Part shown: positions 1 to 10,752 of the stretch, piece after piece | Numbering within the stretch: the stretch's first letter is position 1 | Layout: each line of letters begins with the position of its first letter | Source: Aurantimonas manganoxydans SI85-9A1 | GTDB lineage: Bacteria; Pseudomonadota; Alphaproteobacteria; Rhizobiales; Rhizobiaceae | Reading direction: 5' to 3' | Assembly (NCBI RefSeq): GCF_000153465.1 | Contig: NZ_CH672387.1 | Coordinates: forward strand, 2,767,903-2,831,902 | DNA: 64,000 nucleotides | Position numbers and translations under genes: made by a program | The notes under the pieces: generated by a model | Database searches by the model: none | What the model saw: the letters and a program-made list of their open reading frames with translations, nothing else | What the model was told of the DNA's origin: nothing

Positions 1-518
1 GCCGCGACGATCGCCCCCAGCGTGAAGACGAAGGAGGTCAGGGTCAGCGTGACGAAGCTGCGCTTTTCCGCTTCGTCATAGGCAACGTTCATCGCCTCGA
101 ACAACGCCTTCATGCCGGCATTGGCGCTCCACAGGGCGATGGCCAGCGAGATGGCGAAGGTGAAGCCCAGCGTGGTGTCGCCCTGCGACGCCAGCCGCGT
201 CAGCTGTTCGTTGATGATCTCCATGCCGCCGCCGGGGATCAGCGCCTGCAGCATCGCGGCGTGCTCCTGCACCGTGGCGGGATCGGCGAACAGGCCATAG
301 ACCGAAACGAGCGCCGACAGCGCCGGAACGAAGGCCAGCAGCAGGTAATAGGTCACGCCGGCCGCCACGAGCATCACCCGGTCGTCGCTGATCTCGGCGA
401 GGACCCGCCAGGCCACGTCCTTCCAGCCCGCGGCCGGGATCTGCGACGGCCGCACGGCCCCGCGTCCCCTGCCCGCTTGGTCGGCCCGCCCCGCCGCGTT
501 CCGGGTATCACTCGCCAT
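1..518 (-). CDS. YihY/virulence factor BrkB family membrane protein (3' end outside window)
   Basis: This gene reads leftward and runs off the window edge; 172 codons from the start are visible. The start is the ATG at 516-518, preceded by a GGAG ribosome site about seven bases away. After a basic, disordered N-terminus of about 40 residues comes the family pattern: WKDVAWRVLAEISDDR, then a membrane segment reading VMLVAAGVTYYLLLAFVPA, a LIPGG loop and a second hydrophobic stretch containing SLAIALWSANAGMKALFEA. These are typical of the YihY/BrkB family (formerly mis-annotated as RNase BN), polytopic inner-membrane proteins whose function is not settled. The remaining membrane segments lie outside the window. 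Confidence 0.9.
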   Translation of the reverse strand, partial: MASDTRNAAGRADQAGRGRGAVRPSQIPAAGWKDVAWRVLAEISDDRVMLVAAGVTYYLLLAFVPALSALVSVYGLFADPATVQEHAAMLQALIPGGGMEIINEQLTRLASQGDTTLGFTFAISLAIALWSANAGMKALFEAMNVAYDEAEKRSFVTLTLTSFVFTLGAIVA

Positions 519-815
519 CGATTGCGCTCCTTGGTCCGTCCATTCGCAGGACAAACGGCGGAAACGCCATTCCGTTGCCACATTGCAGCGAGGTGGGGAT
601 GGGGGCCAGTGCGGTAGCCAGATTGCATGACGTAAGCTGCGATTTTCCATTTCCAGCCTGTCATCGCGGATTAGGCTTACGAGGGCCGAGGCACCAAGGC
701 AGCTTCGGCTGTGGGCGCGACGAAATTACGGGGTAAGGTGGATTGCCGACGGTCGGCTTCCACAAGCTGGTGCAGAGAATGCGGCCGCTAACCGAAGCCT
801 TTCATCGGCGCGCCT

Positions 816-1187
816 CTATGCTTCCGGCTTGGCCTCCGCCCATGTCAGAAGGGTGTCAAGCGCCGGGCAGAGTGACTGTCCCCATTCGGTGAGCCCGTAC
901 TCGACCTTCGGCGGCACCTGATGGTGTACGAAACGGGTCACGATTCCGTCCGCCTCCATCTGCCGAAGCTGCTGGATCAACATCTTTTGCGAGATGCTGG
1001 GAATGGCTCGCTCCAGGTCGGAGAAGCGCATAAGCCGGCCGCCGAAGAGGTGGAATAGGATAACCAGCTTCCAACGCCCTTCGAGCATCCGAAACGCCGC
1101 TTCAATGCCCTTGGCTGCCGTCACAGGAGTATGCTGAACGGGCTTACTCTCGGGTAAGTACCCGACTTTTTCGTGCGTACTTGTCAT
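816..1187 (-). CDS. HxlR-family winged-helix transcriptional regulator
   Basis: A 123-residue regulator with the HxlR-type winged helix: the run [20 protein letters not shown] is the family's first helix and [18 protein letters not shown] the recognition region, followed by the wing [15 protein letters not shown]. The open frame continues upstream into the neighbouring gene, but that part is antisense to the 1245 gene and has no HxlR similarity, so the ATG at 1185-1187 was chosen. It lacks the N-terminal CxxxC that redox-sensing members carry (compare the regulator at 60840). It is divergent from an NTF2-like/SDR pair, which it probably controls; HxlR genes commonly sit back to back with the oxidoreductase they regulate. 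Confidence 0.88.
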   Translation of the reverse strand: MTSTHEKVGYLPESKPVQHTPVTAAKGIEAAFRMLEGRWKLVILFHLFGGRLMRFSDLERAIPSISQKMLIQQLRQMEADGIVTRFVHHQVPPKVEYGLTEWGQSLCPALDTLLTWAEAKPEA

Positions 1188-1244
1188 GGCCGTTTTGTAG
1201 AGCGATCTCTCAGGCATCACAACTGTCAAGACAAAGGACAGGCC

Positions 1245-1568
1245 ATGACCGCACTTCCCGAAATCATCGCCAACTACTTTTCGCTTCCGGCGAACGCCTC
1301 GATCCCCGAACTCGGCCTTATCCTTGCAGAGGATGCCGTCGTCCGGGACGAGCGTCGCGCTCACCAGGGCCTTCGCGCCATCCGCCACTGGCGCATCGAC
1401 ACGATGACCCGCACGCCGTTCCAACTGCGTCCGCTCGACGTCGAGGATCGCGACGGTACCGTGGTCGTGAGGACACAAATCTCGGGCGCCTTCCCAGGCA
1501 GCCCCGTGGTACTCGACCATCACTTCACGCTACGCAACGATCGCATAGCCGCGTTGGAGATCGTCTGA
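1245..1568 (+). CDS. nuclear transport factor 2 / SnoaL-like family protein
   Basis: A 107-residue protein with the small NTF2-like fold signature: an N-terminal helix reading [10 protein letters not shown], a central region with [10 protein letters not shown], and beta strands ending in [16 protein letters not shown]. Such proteins act as small cone-shaped ketosteroid-isomerase-like enzymes or unknown binding proteins; the substrate cannot be told. The ATG at 1245 follows an AAAGGACA ribosome site. Its stop codon shares one base with the start of the SDR gene (TGATG at 1566-1570), so the two are translated as a unit. The pair is divergent from the HxlR regulator at 816. Confidence 0.82.
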   Translation: MTALPEIIANYFSLPANASIPELGLILAEDAVVRDERRAHQGLRAIRHWRIDTMTRTPFQLRPLDVEDRDGTVVVRTQISGAFPGSPVVLDHHFTLRNDRIAALEIV

Positions 1569-2353
1569 TGAGCGGCGGCTGGATAGATCTCTCAGATCAG
1601 CGCGTCGCTGTGTCAGGCGGCACAAAGGGAGTGGGCGCGGCCGTCGTAGCCGCACTGCTTTCGGCCGGCGCCCGGGTCGCGACTGCTGCACGTACGGCTC
1701 CGAACGCAGTGCCGACCGGCGTTCATTTCATGCCCACCGATCTTCTGTCGGCCGAAGGCTCGGCCACCTTTGCGGATTTCGCCCTGTCCGAACTCGGGGG
1801 GATCGACATCCTCGTCAATGTGCTCGGCGGCTCCGACGCGCCTGGTGGTGGGTATGCGGCTTCCACCGACGCTGTCTGGGCAAGCGAAATCGACCGGAAC
1901 CTGATGAGCGCGGTCCGGCTCGACCGCGCATTCCTGCCAGGAATGATCGAGCGAGGCTCAGGCGTCGTGATTCACGTCACCTCGATCCAGCGCGAACTGC
2001 CGCTGCCCGAATCAACTATCGCCTACGCCGCGGCCAAGGCCGCGCTCTCGACCTACAGCAAGGCGCTGTCCAAAGAGGTTTCGCCGAAGGGCGTGCGGGT
2101 TGTACGGGTCTCTCCCGGTTGGATCGAGACGGAGGCCTCGGTACGGCTAGCCGAACGCCTCGCCGAGGCGGAAGGTACTGATTACGAAGGCGGCAAGCGT
2201 ATCATCATGCAGGGACTCGGCGGTATTCCGATTGGTCGCCCGGCCAGGCCGGAAGAGGTCGCCGACCTCATCGCTTTCCTCGTCTCGCCGCGGGCTGCTT
2301 CCATTACCGGTACGGAGTACGTCATCAACGGGGGGACGGTGCCGACTGCGTAG
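1568..2353 (+). CDS. SDR family oxidoreductase
   Basis: A 261-residue classical short-chain dehydrogenase/reductase. The nucleotide-binding motif GGTKGVG lies at residues 17-23, the NVLGG element in place of NNAG near residue 85, the catalytic serine within HVTSIQ, and the YAAAK catalytic pair Y153/K157. The C-terminal INGG is typical of the family. It should reduce or oxidise an alcohol/carbonyl with NAD(P)H in the cytosol; the substrate is unknown. It is translationally coupled to the NTF2-like gene (one-base overlap) and the pair faces an HxlR regulator, a common arrangement for small redox-responsive operons. Confidence 0.9.
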   Translation: MSGGWIDLSDQRVAVSGGTKGVGAAVVAALLSAGARVATAARTAPNAVPTGVHFMPTDLLSAEGSATFADFALSELGGIDILVNVLGGSDAPGGGYAASTDAVWASEIDRNLMSAVRLDRAFLPGMIERGSGVVIHVTSIQRELPLPESTIAYAAAKAALSTYSKALSKEVSPKGVRVVRVSPGWIETEASVRLAERLAEAEGTDYEGGKRIIMQGLGGIPIGRPARPEEVADLIAFLVSPRAASITGTEYVINGGTVPTA

Positions 2354-2474
2354 GAGCGACCGCGGCCTCAGGGCCCTGATCCAATGACCTGCGCCGACAT
2401 CCGCCACGCAACGTCCGAGCGCCTCGATCGAAAGTCGCCTGCGTGACGGCTCTTGTCCAGATGCCGCACCGTAC

Positions 2475-2508
2475 ACGAAAACGGGCCCGGCCTTGCGGCC
2501 GGACCCGT
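2475..2508 (-). terminator. intrinsic terminator of the flagellin gene
   Basis: On the minus strand a 12-bp stem with one mismatch (arms 2497-2508 and 2481-2492) closes a 4-base loop and is followed by TTTTCGTGT. It lies 27 bases downstream of the flagellin stop codon. The preceding convergent SDR gene gets no T-tract from this hairpin on its own strand. Confidence 0.8.
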
Positions 2509-2534
2509 CGGTCTCAGTGTCGAGGAATCGCCTC

Positions 2535-3566
2535 TTAGCGGAAGAGCGACAGCAGCGACTGCGAGGAGGAGTTGGCGATCGACAGCGCCTGCACACCCAG
2601 CTGCTGCTGCGTCTGCAGCGCCTTCAGGCGGGTCGATTCCTCGGTCATGTCCGCATCGACCAGCGTGCCGACGCCCTTCTCGATGGAGTCGCGCAGGTTG
2701 GAGACGAACTCCGACTGGATATCCATGCGGCTCTTGGCGGCGCCGAGGTTCGAGGCGGCGGTGGTCATCTTGCCCAGCGCGGTCTCGACATTGGTGATCA
2801 TCTTGCTGAGCACGTCGTCGACCGACAGATAGTTGGGCTGGCCGGCGACAGCCTCGCCCGTGGCGGCGTTCACCTTCGCCTGGTTCAGCGCCGTCGTCGA
2901 GATATCCAGACCCGAGACATTGAGGATCAGCTGATCCCCCAACGTCGAGACATCGCCGTCATTGTCCAGGATCGTCGTGCCCAGGGTGCGGATGTCGAGG
3001 ATGCCGTTCTTGTAGAGGGTCGCGGGGACCGCACTCGAATTGTCACCGAAGAGCTTGAGGCCCGCCGTGTCGATGTCGATGGTGCCGACGCTGACGGCGC
3101 CCGCCGAGGAGCGGTTGAAGGAAGCGACGACGCTCTTCGAGGTGCCTTCAACGTCGTTGAAGCTCAGCCAGTTCTCGCCGGAGAAGGAGGCCGAGGTGGC
3201 GATCGAGGACAACTGGTTCTGCAACTCGGCGATTTCCGACTGGATCTTGTTGCGGTCGACGCCGGGCTCCTTGGCCGCGACCAGCTTGACCTTGATCTCG
3301 TCGACCACGTCGATGGCGGCATTCATGCCCGTATAGGCGGTGTCGACCTTGGCCTGGCCGAGGCCGAGGGCGTCCTCGACGGCGCCCAGCGCCTTGTTGT
3401 CGGAGCGCATCGTGGTCGCGATCGACCAGTAGGCTGCATTGTCGGACGCCGCGCCGACGCGGTAACCGGTCGAGATCCGGTTCTGGGTCTGGTCGAGGTT
3501 GCTGTTGATCATCGACAGGCTCTGCAGCGCCGTCATCGCCGATGTATTGGTATTGATCGAGGTCAT
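2535..3566 (-). CDS. flagellin
   Basis: A 343-residue filament protein. The N-terminal D0/D1 region begins MTSINTNTSAMTALQSL and carries the conserved QNRISTGYRVGAASDNAAYW; the C-terminal D1/D0 region carries NLGAAKSRMD and ends in ANSSSQSLLSLFR. These ends pack the filament core; the central residues (about 140-230) form the variable outer domain, small here as in rhizobial flagellins. The protein is exported by the flagellar type III system and has no cleaved signal. It stands alone: no other flagellar gene is in the window, so it is a single-gene unit with its own terminator downstream. No confident promoter was identified. Confidence 0.95.
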   Translation of the reverse strand: MTSINTNTSAMTALQSLSMINSNLDQTQNRISTGYRVGAASDNAAYWSIATTMRSDNKALGAVEDALGLGQAKVDTAYTGMNAAIDVVDEIKVKLVAAKEPGVDRNKIQSEIAELQNQLSSIATSASFSGENWLSFNDVEGTSKSVVASFNRSSAGAVSVGTIDIDTAGLKLFGDNSSAVPATLYKNGILDIRTLGTTILDNDGDVSTLGDQLILNVSGLDISTTALNQAKVNAATGEAVAGQPNYLSVDDVLSKMITNVETALGKMTTAASNLGAAKSRMDIQSEFVSNLRDSIEKGVGTLVDADMTEESTRLKALQTQQQLGVQALSIANSSSQSLLSLFR

Positions 3567-3963
3567 CTGTTCGAAGTCCCATACGCATGACAGGTTTGAA
3601 GGGACATTCCGGCTCCCCGGAAAGACGGGACGACATCATGTCTGCGAGACGACTTTCTCTCCCGCCCTGTCTTGAACCATAAGTGCGCCTTAGATGATCT
3701 CCGACATGCTAATTTTCATGGTTACCAAGACCTTATATAACTTAGCCGTGCACCGATCGCGCATTGCAACCCGGCGCCTTTGAGGCCGCATCGCGCGCGG
3801 CGCCGCGGCGGTTGTCGTCCGCGCATTTTTACGGCGGGGTTCCGGCGAAGAGGTCCGCGCCTGGCTGCTGCGGCAGCGCGCCGCACAGGGGTCGACACGC
3901 CGCCGCATTTTGCCCCGTCCGCCCGGCTTCCAACCCCCGGGGGCGGTCCCTATATGTTCCGCC
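3567..3963. other. intergenic region between flagellin and uvrB
   Basis: About 400 bases separating the divergent flagellin (leftward) and uvrB (rightward) genes; it must hold both promoters. The stretch 3700-3760 is noticeably more AT-rich than its surroundings. Open frames here are antisense or GC-driven shadows. No operator or hairpin stands out. Confidence 0.5.
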
Positions 3964-7272
<3,309 letters not shown>

Positions 7273-7290
7273 CGTGCGACGGCCCCCACC

Positions 7291-7393
7291 CCCTGATCCC
7301 TCATCCTGCGCCTGTCGAAGGATCGGGGATCAGGGCTCCCGCCAGGCGGAATGCCAAGCGCCCCTCGCCCTTCGACAGGCTCAGGATGAGGGC
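7291..7393. repeat. interspersed inverted-repeat element, copy A
   Basis: A ~105-bp unit whose ends are inverted copies of one another: CCTCATCCTGCGCCTGTCGA near the left end and TTCGACAGGCTCAGGATGAG at the right end, with a smaller CCTGATCCC/GGGATCAGG pair nested on the left side. It can fold into a long hairpin and lies directly after uvrB, where it may act as a transcript end. Copy B at 7556 is nearly identical along its whole length. Confidence 0.85.
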
Positions 7394-7479
7394 TACGGCA
7401 ACGCCGCGACCGACGCTGCACGGCGACCGCCACACCAACACCGCGCGACGTCGCAGAACGCCCCCGCACCCCGCCACCG

Positions 7480-7511
7480 CGTCATCCTCGGGCTCGACCC
7501 GAGGACCCATG
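7480..7511. repeat. second repeat family, copy 1
   Basis: A ~31-bp partly palindromic sequence of the form GTCATCCTCGGGCTCGACCC followed by GAGGACCCATG, placed between repeats A and B. A close relative is at 12105. Sequences of this form are, from general knowledge, common intergenic repeats in alphaproteobacteria. Confidence 0.7.
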
Positions 7512-7555
7512 CCGCCGCGCTACCACAGCCGCTCCAGCGCAGAACCAGCCGCGCC

Positions 7556-7659
7556 CCCTGATCCCTCATCCTGAGCCTGTCGAAGGATCGGGGATCAGGG
7601 CTCCAGCCAGGCGGAACACCAAGCGCCCCTCGCCCTTCGACAGGCTCAGGATGAGGGGC
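7556..7659. repeat. interspersed inverted-repeat element, copy B
   Basis: Near-identical to copy A (7291-7393) over about 104 bp, with the perfect inverted ends CCTCATCCTGAGCCTGTCGA and TTCGACAGGCTCAGGATGAG. The identity between A and B extends through the non-palindromic middle, so they are copies of one whole element and not just two independent short palindromes. Confidence 0.85.
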
Positions 7660-7710
7660 TGTTGCGACGCGCTGCGTCCAGTTTCGAAGGGGCTGGCGTC
7701 ATCACCGGCA

Positions 7711-7854
7711 CCCCTCATGGTGAGCCTGTCGAACCACGCACGCCATCAGACGCCGCCCCCATCCGCCGCGAACGCATCGGCCGCGGCTCCTACGAGGACC
7801 CCGCCGATCAGAAGCGCAAGCGCCGGCCTGGCAAGACCGGACGCCCCGGGCGGT
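7711..7854 (+). pseudogene. duplicated 3' end of uvrB
   Basis: These ~144 bp repeat the last ~147 bp of uvrB (7124-7270), starting at the repeat core and ending at the GGGCGG just before the uvrB stop. The peptide [15 protein letters not shown] and the following [14 protein letters not shown] tail is preserved, but the uvrB stop codon is lost and the frame runs on into AT-rich sequence to 7904. Differences are mostly third-base changes plus a few changes and a 3-base difference after the repeat core. There is no UvrB core here, so it is a fragment and not a gene. A possible 80-codon frame beginning upstream at 7662 covers it, with no clear ribosome site. Confidence 0.8.
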
Positions 7855-8138
7855 CGAGGGTGACGTTTATCGCCGCACTGAACGCCAGATCAGAGCTCGA
7901 ATGAAGATATTCGCAGTAACTTGGCGCCATCGGAGGCTAAGCCAACAATCTGTCGCGAGGGTTGGGCAGAACGTAATTAATGGGGGCGTCGTCGCGTTGC
8001 TGACCCGCTATTCGCGCATTTCGGAAATGCTAACAGTTCAGCAACTTCAAACTCATCATACAACGCCAACCACAGGCCGATGATATTCTCCCTCATCAGT
8101 GCATAATTTCATTGCAAGATATAAGGTATGAATCGCCC
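7855..8138. other. left margin of the AT-rich island
   Basis: The composition changes within about 50 bases, from GC-rich repeat DNA to AT-rich DNA, near 7890-7910. No gene is evident: the only open frame (7901-8083, 60 codons) has no recognisable features. No tRNA, direct repeat pair or integrase remnant was recognised at this edge. Confidence 0.5.
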
Positions 8139-8357
8139 TTAAAATGAATCAGATTGATCCGCATCATCAGTTTCGTCCCACTCAGGTTGAAACTCCGACA
8201 AATCGATTATCTCCGATTTCCTATCATCGATTTCTTTCTCGATTTCGACTATAATTGATTTTATTTCTGCAATCAGTTTATTCGAAAACGCGACAAAAGG
8301 TGGTATATTTTTGAGCGAATCTCTTTCGTCTTGGACGATCTATACAATATCTTTCAT
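8139..8357 (-). pseudogene. small frame overlapping the NACHT gene 3' end, interrupted by an amber codon
   Basis: Reading leftward, an ATG at 8355-8357 with a good AAAGGGGA ribosome site opens a 72-codon frame that meets TAG at codon 6 (8340-8342) and then stays open to TAA at 8139. The translated remainder is protein-like: charged, helix-prone (LIAEIKSIIVEIEKEIDDRK) with an acidic tail ending DADQSDSF. It overlaps the last 80 bases of the NACHT gene in another frame. Two readings fit: a small partner gene killed by one point mutation, or the original C-terminus of the NACHT protein displaced by a frameshift. A sequencing error at 8340 is a third possibility. No family was recognised. Confidence 0.5.
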
Positions 8358-10080
8358 GCAATCCCCTTTCTGGCATTGGTCGCTCGCGGATCAGCCATCT
8401 TGCTAAATCTGGATACCGTCGGTTGTCGTTTAATTCTTTAGCTAATATTGCATTATACTTGAAGAGTGGAGTTCTCTCTCTATCTTCTCCAATCCAGAAG
8501 GCGAGACCCTTATCAACCAGTGAACCATCATCCTCTATAGACTTTCCGGCGAAAGCCCCAGGTATAGATTTTCCGGCGAAAGCCCCAGGTATAGATTTTC
8601 CGGCGAAAGCCCCAGGTATAGATTTTCCGGCGAAAGCCCCAGGACTTATGCCTATCTTTTCATAGATGTCTGCAAGCCACGTTTCCTGCCGACCGTCATC
8701 CTCAAGTTCTTTGTGACGTCTTACTATTATTCTCGCAGCTGGGAGTACGTATTTTTCCCTAAATCCGTTTCTATTGATCCATCTGGTAAAATTTTGCATA
8801 TCGTCGCTGAAACGATACGATGCAACCGCAAACGCTTCGAAGTATGCGTTATTCGAATTCTCAACGAACTGCCGAGCGGCAAAATACTCCTGATAAGATC
8901 GGTGCATAAATGTATAAGACTCACCGTCTTGTATTAGCATGCATATAGACTCGGATAAGTCTTTGAAAAATTCTCGCAAATCGACATTTATATTGTCCAT
9001 TTTTGTCGCTTTTTCGCCTAATTCCAAGAATTTATTTATATCAAACCTATACTGGTTTCGCATATAAGATACGAAGCAAAATGTCTGCCATATCCTTTTG
9101 AAATCATCCTCGGCAACCAAACAATGGAATCTGCGCTTATATAAAAATTTGGTATTATCATGCGCTGTATAGAATGTTTCGAAGGATTTTTCATAAATTA
9201 GATGCTCTTTATCTGGAATATGGTTGTTTTTCCAAAAAGTAAGAAACATCATTCCAATAAGCAGTGGATTCTTTAATAGCTTTCCGTATTTTTCTAGAAA
9301 ATCCGGATTAATTTTCGAGAGAAACTCTTTCTTGACTTGTTCATCTATCGGTATTTTATTGATTACATCAGCGGCCTGCTCGGGGGTGTAATCGCAGATT
9401 TGCGATTCCAGAAACGAGTGCCAACTATTAAACTCCTGTAGTGGCCTACTGGTTATCACCACCGCGCAACGATCAAAAGTGTCGCTAAACCTCATAATCT
9501 GGCGCTGGACATGATCGCGAACTGCAGGGGGCACTTCATCATACCCATCTAGCATGACTAAGAACGAGCCATTCTGCAATAAAGCTTGGAGGAACTCTTC
9601 ACTATGCTGCTTCGTTAGCCCATTCAATCTATCCAGTATAGCAGCCTCGACAGAAAAATCCTCTCCGGCATATTGCCGTAGTTCAATGAAGACCGGGACG
9701 AATCCGATATCTATCGTGCATGCATCTAAAAATAAGCTCTTTAGAAGTAATGACTTTCCCTGACCTGCAATACCGGTAACAACTACCCTTCTCTCCCTTA
9801 TAAATCTATAGAGGATCTCATCGTAGGATAATAACTCTTCGTGAAAATTGACGATCGGCCCTACATAAATATCTTTTAGGTTTAATTGCTTTTCGGGTAA
9901 AACTAGAGTCTTTATTTTGGTAAAATTTTTCGTCTCCCTTGAAATGTATCTCTCAATTCCCTTCCTAAAAAATATGTGCAGAGTGTCTCGTGAACTTCTA
10001 GCGGCTATTTTTGCTGATTTGTATGCATCTAACGTTATTGCTTCTATCAACGGCTTCAGGCCCGCAATTCGTACTGGCAT
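8278..10080 (-). CDS. NACHT-family NTPase (STAND ATPase), candidate anti-phage protein
   Basis: A 600-residue protein in AT-rich DNA unlike the rest of the window. After ~95 residues of unknown type come the NACHT features: Walker A GIAGQGKS (103-110), extended Walker B FLVMLDGYDEVP (173-184) and the sensor VVITSRP (207-213), then a helical region with the FMHRSYQEYFAARQF motif (near residue 405) usual after NACHT ATPase domains. Residues about 480-515 are four copies of a nine-residue PGAFAGKSI repeat. No effector domain (nuclease, protease, TIR, membrane) was recognised, as in the short single-gene bacterial NACHT proteins known to defend against phage. Such proteins oligomerise on sensing infection. 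The start ATG at 10078-10080 has AGGAGA 11 bases upstream. Defence role is inferred from family and context. Confidence 0.88.
   Translation of the reverse strand: MPVRIAGLKPLIEAITLDAYKSAKIAARSSRDTLHIFFRKGIERYISRETKNFTKIKTLVLPEKQLNLKDIYVGPIVNFHEELLSYDEILYRFIRERRVVVTGIAGQGKSLLLKSLFLDACTIDIGFVPVFIELRQYAGEDFSVEAAILDRLNGLTKQHSEEFLQALLQNGSFLVMLDGYDEVPPAVRDHVQRQIMRFSDTFDRCAVVITSRPLQEFNSWHSFLESQICDYTPEQAADVINKIPIDEQVKKEFLSKINPDFLEKYGKLLKNPLLIGMMFLTFWKNNHIPDKEHLIYEKSFETFYTAHDNTKFLYKRRFHCLVAEDDFKRIWQTFCFVSYMRNQYRFDINKFLELGEKATKMDNINVDLREFFKDLSESICMLIQDGESYTFMHRSYQEYFAARQFVENSNNAYFEAFAVASYRFSDDMQNFTRWINRNGFREKYVLPAARIIVRRHKELEDDGRQETWLADIYEKIGISPGAFAGKSIPGAFAGKSIPGAFAGKSIPGAFAGKSIEDDGSLVDKGLAFWIGEDRERTPLFKYNAILAKELNDNRRYPDLARWLIRERPMPERGLHERYCIDRPRRKRFAQKYTTFCRVFE
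8536..8643. repeat. four tandem 27-bp repeats inside the NACHT gene
   Basis: Four head-to-tail 27-bp units (8536-8562, 8563-8589, 8590-8616, 8617-8643). Units 2-4 are identical and unit 1 differs by one base. Being a multiple of three, each copy encodes nine residues (PGAFAGKSI) on the minus strand, so copy-number change would lengthen or shorten the protein without breaking it. There are no spacers, so this is not a CRISPR array. Confidence 0.97.
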
Positions 10081-10752
10081 CTTTAGACGGTTCTCCTAGG
10101 AATCTAGCTTTAGAGTAAGTTTCCTCCTATCTGTCGTGGACGCAAGGAGAATCTTAGCTTCAGTAAAGTCTTGTCCCGTCCCCCTCGCAAGGTGAGGGTC
10201 TTACCCGCCGCGCCTTCGGCCAGTCAGTTTGATTCGGAACGAATTTGGAAGTCCAGTTGGGATCGGAGCCACGCATCTCCCCCCAACTTATCCCCACCCC
10301 TCGCCCCTTCCGCATAATCGCCGCATCGCTGCCCACGGCGGGCACGGACGATCGCCGGGATCGGTCGGGGGTGGCGAGCGGTGTCCGCGACGGGGTGTCT
10401 TCCGGAGACGCGCCGGCCCGGACGGCCCGAGACAGCGCCGGACAGTCCCCCTCCCCGAGGGCGCCGCGGATCGCTCGGCTTGAGCCCGCAAGGGCGAAGA
10501 GCCGCCCGGAAGGGGATGTCCCGCCCAGCTGAGGCGGACCGCGCCCGCCCCGCGCCCGCAGCACCGTCCCTCCGGCGCACCAGCCACCGCGCGGATCGCC
10601 GACGGCGTGCCGCTTCCAGTTCTGCCAGGCGTGCCGTCGGCGATCCGCCGCCCCGCCGCTGCACCGCCGGCCCGGTCCTCCGGGCGCGGCGCCGCTGCCG
10701 CACGCCCCTGTCCTTTGACCATCGCCCGCCCCCAGCCGAGGAGCCGCCGACC
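10081..10752. other. gap between the NACHT gene and the 10753 gene
   Basis: Composition returns to high GC near 10160, marking the right edge of the island. The rest (10160-10752) is GC-rich, with open frames in several frames that look like composition artefacts and no recognisable protein. It contains a strong hairpin at 10591-10648. A structured RNA was considered because of the inverted repeats, but no RNase P, 6S, SRP or tmRNA signature was found. Confidence 0.5.
10591..10648. repeat. 16-bp perfect inverted repeat
   Basis: The arms GCGGATCGCCGACGGC (10591-10606) and GCCGTCGGCGATCCGC (10633-10648) are exact reverse complements around a 26-base loop, with three further pairs possible after a two-base mismatch. 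It lies 105 bases upstream of the 10753 gene in otherwise unexplained sequence. There is no T-tract on either side, so it does not look like an intrinsic terminator. It might be a leader-RNA structure or a repeat element. Confidence 0.75.

Noticed and set aside
1151-1164. CGGGTA-AG-TACCCG palindrome near the HxlR gene start as an operator
   Set aside because: It lies inside the HxlR coding region (the GYLP codons), not in the intergenic space, and is short enough to be chance.
1188-1523. A longer N-terminus for the HxlR regulator
   Set aside because: The extra 112 codons are antisense to the NTF2-like gene and lack any resemblance to the family.
8536-8643. CRISPR-like direct repeats
   Set aside because: The 27-bp units are contiguous without spacers and lie in frame in a coding region, so this is a coding tandem repeat.
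10160-10752. A housekeeping RNA gene such as rnpB or ssrS in the structured GC-rich gap
   Set aside because: None of the conserved RNase P, 6S, SRP or tmRNA signature sequences is present on either strand.
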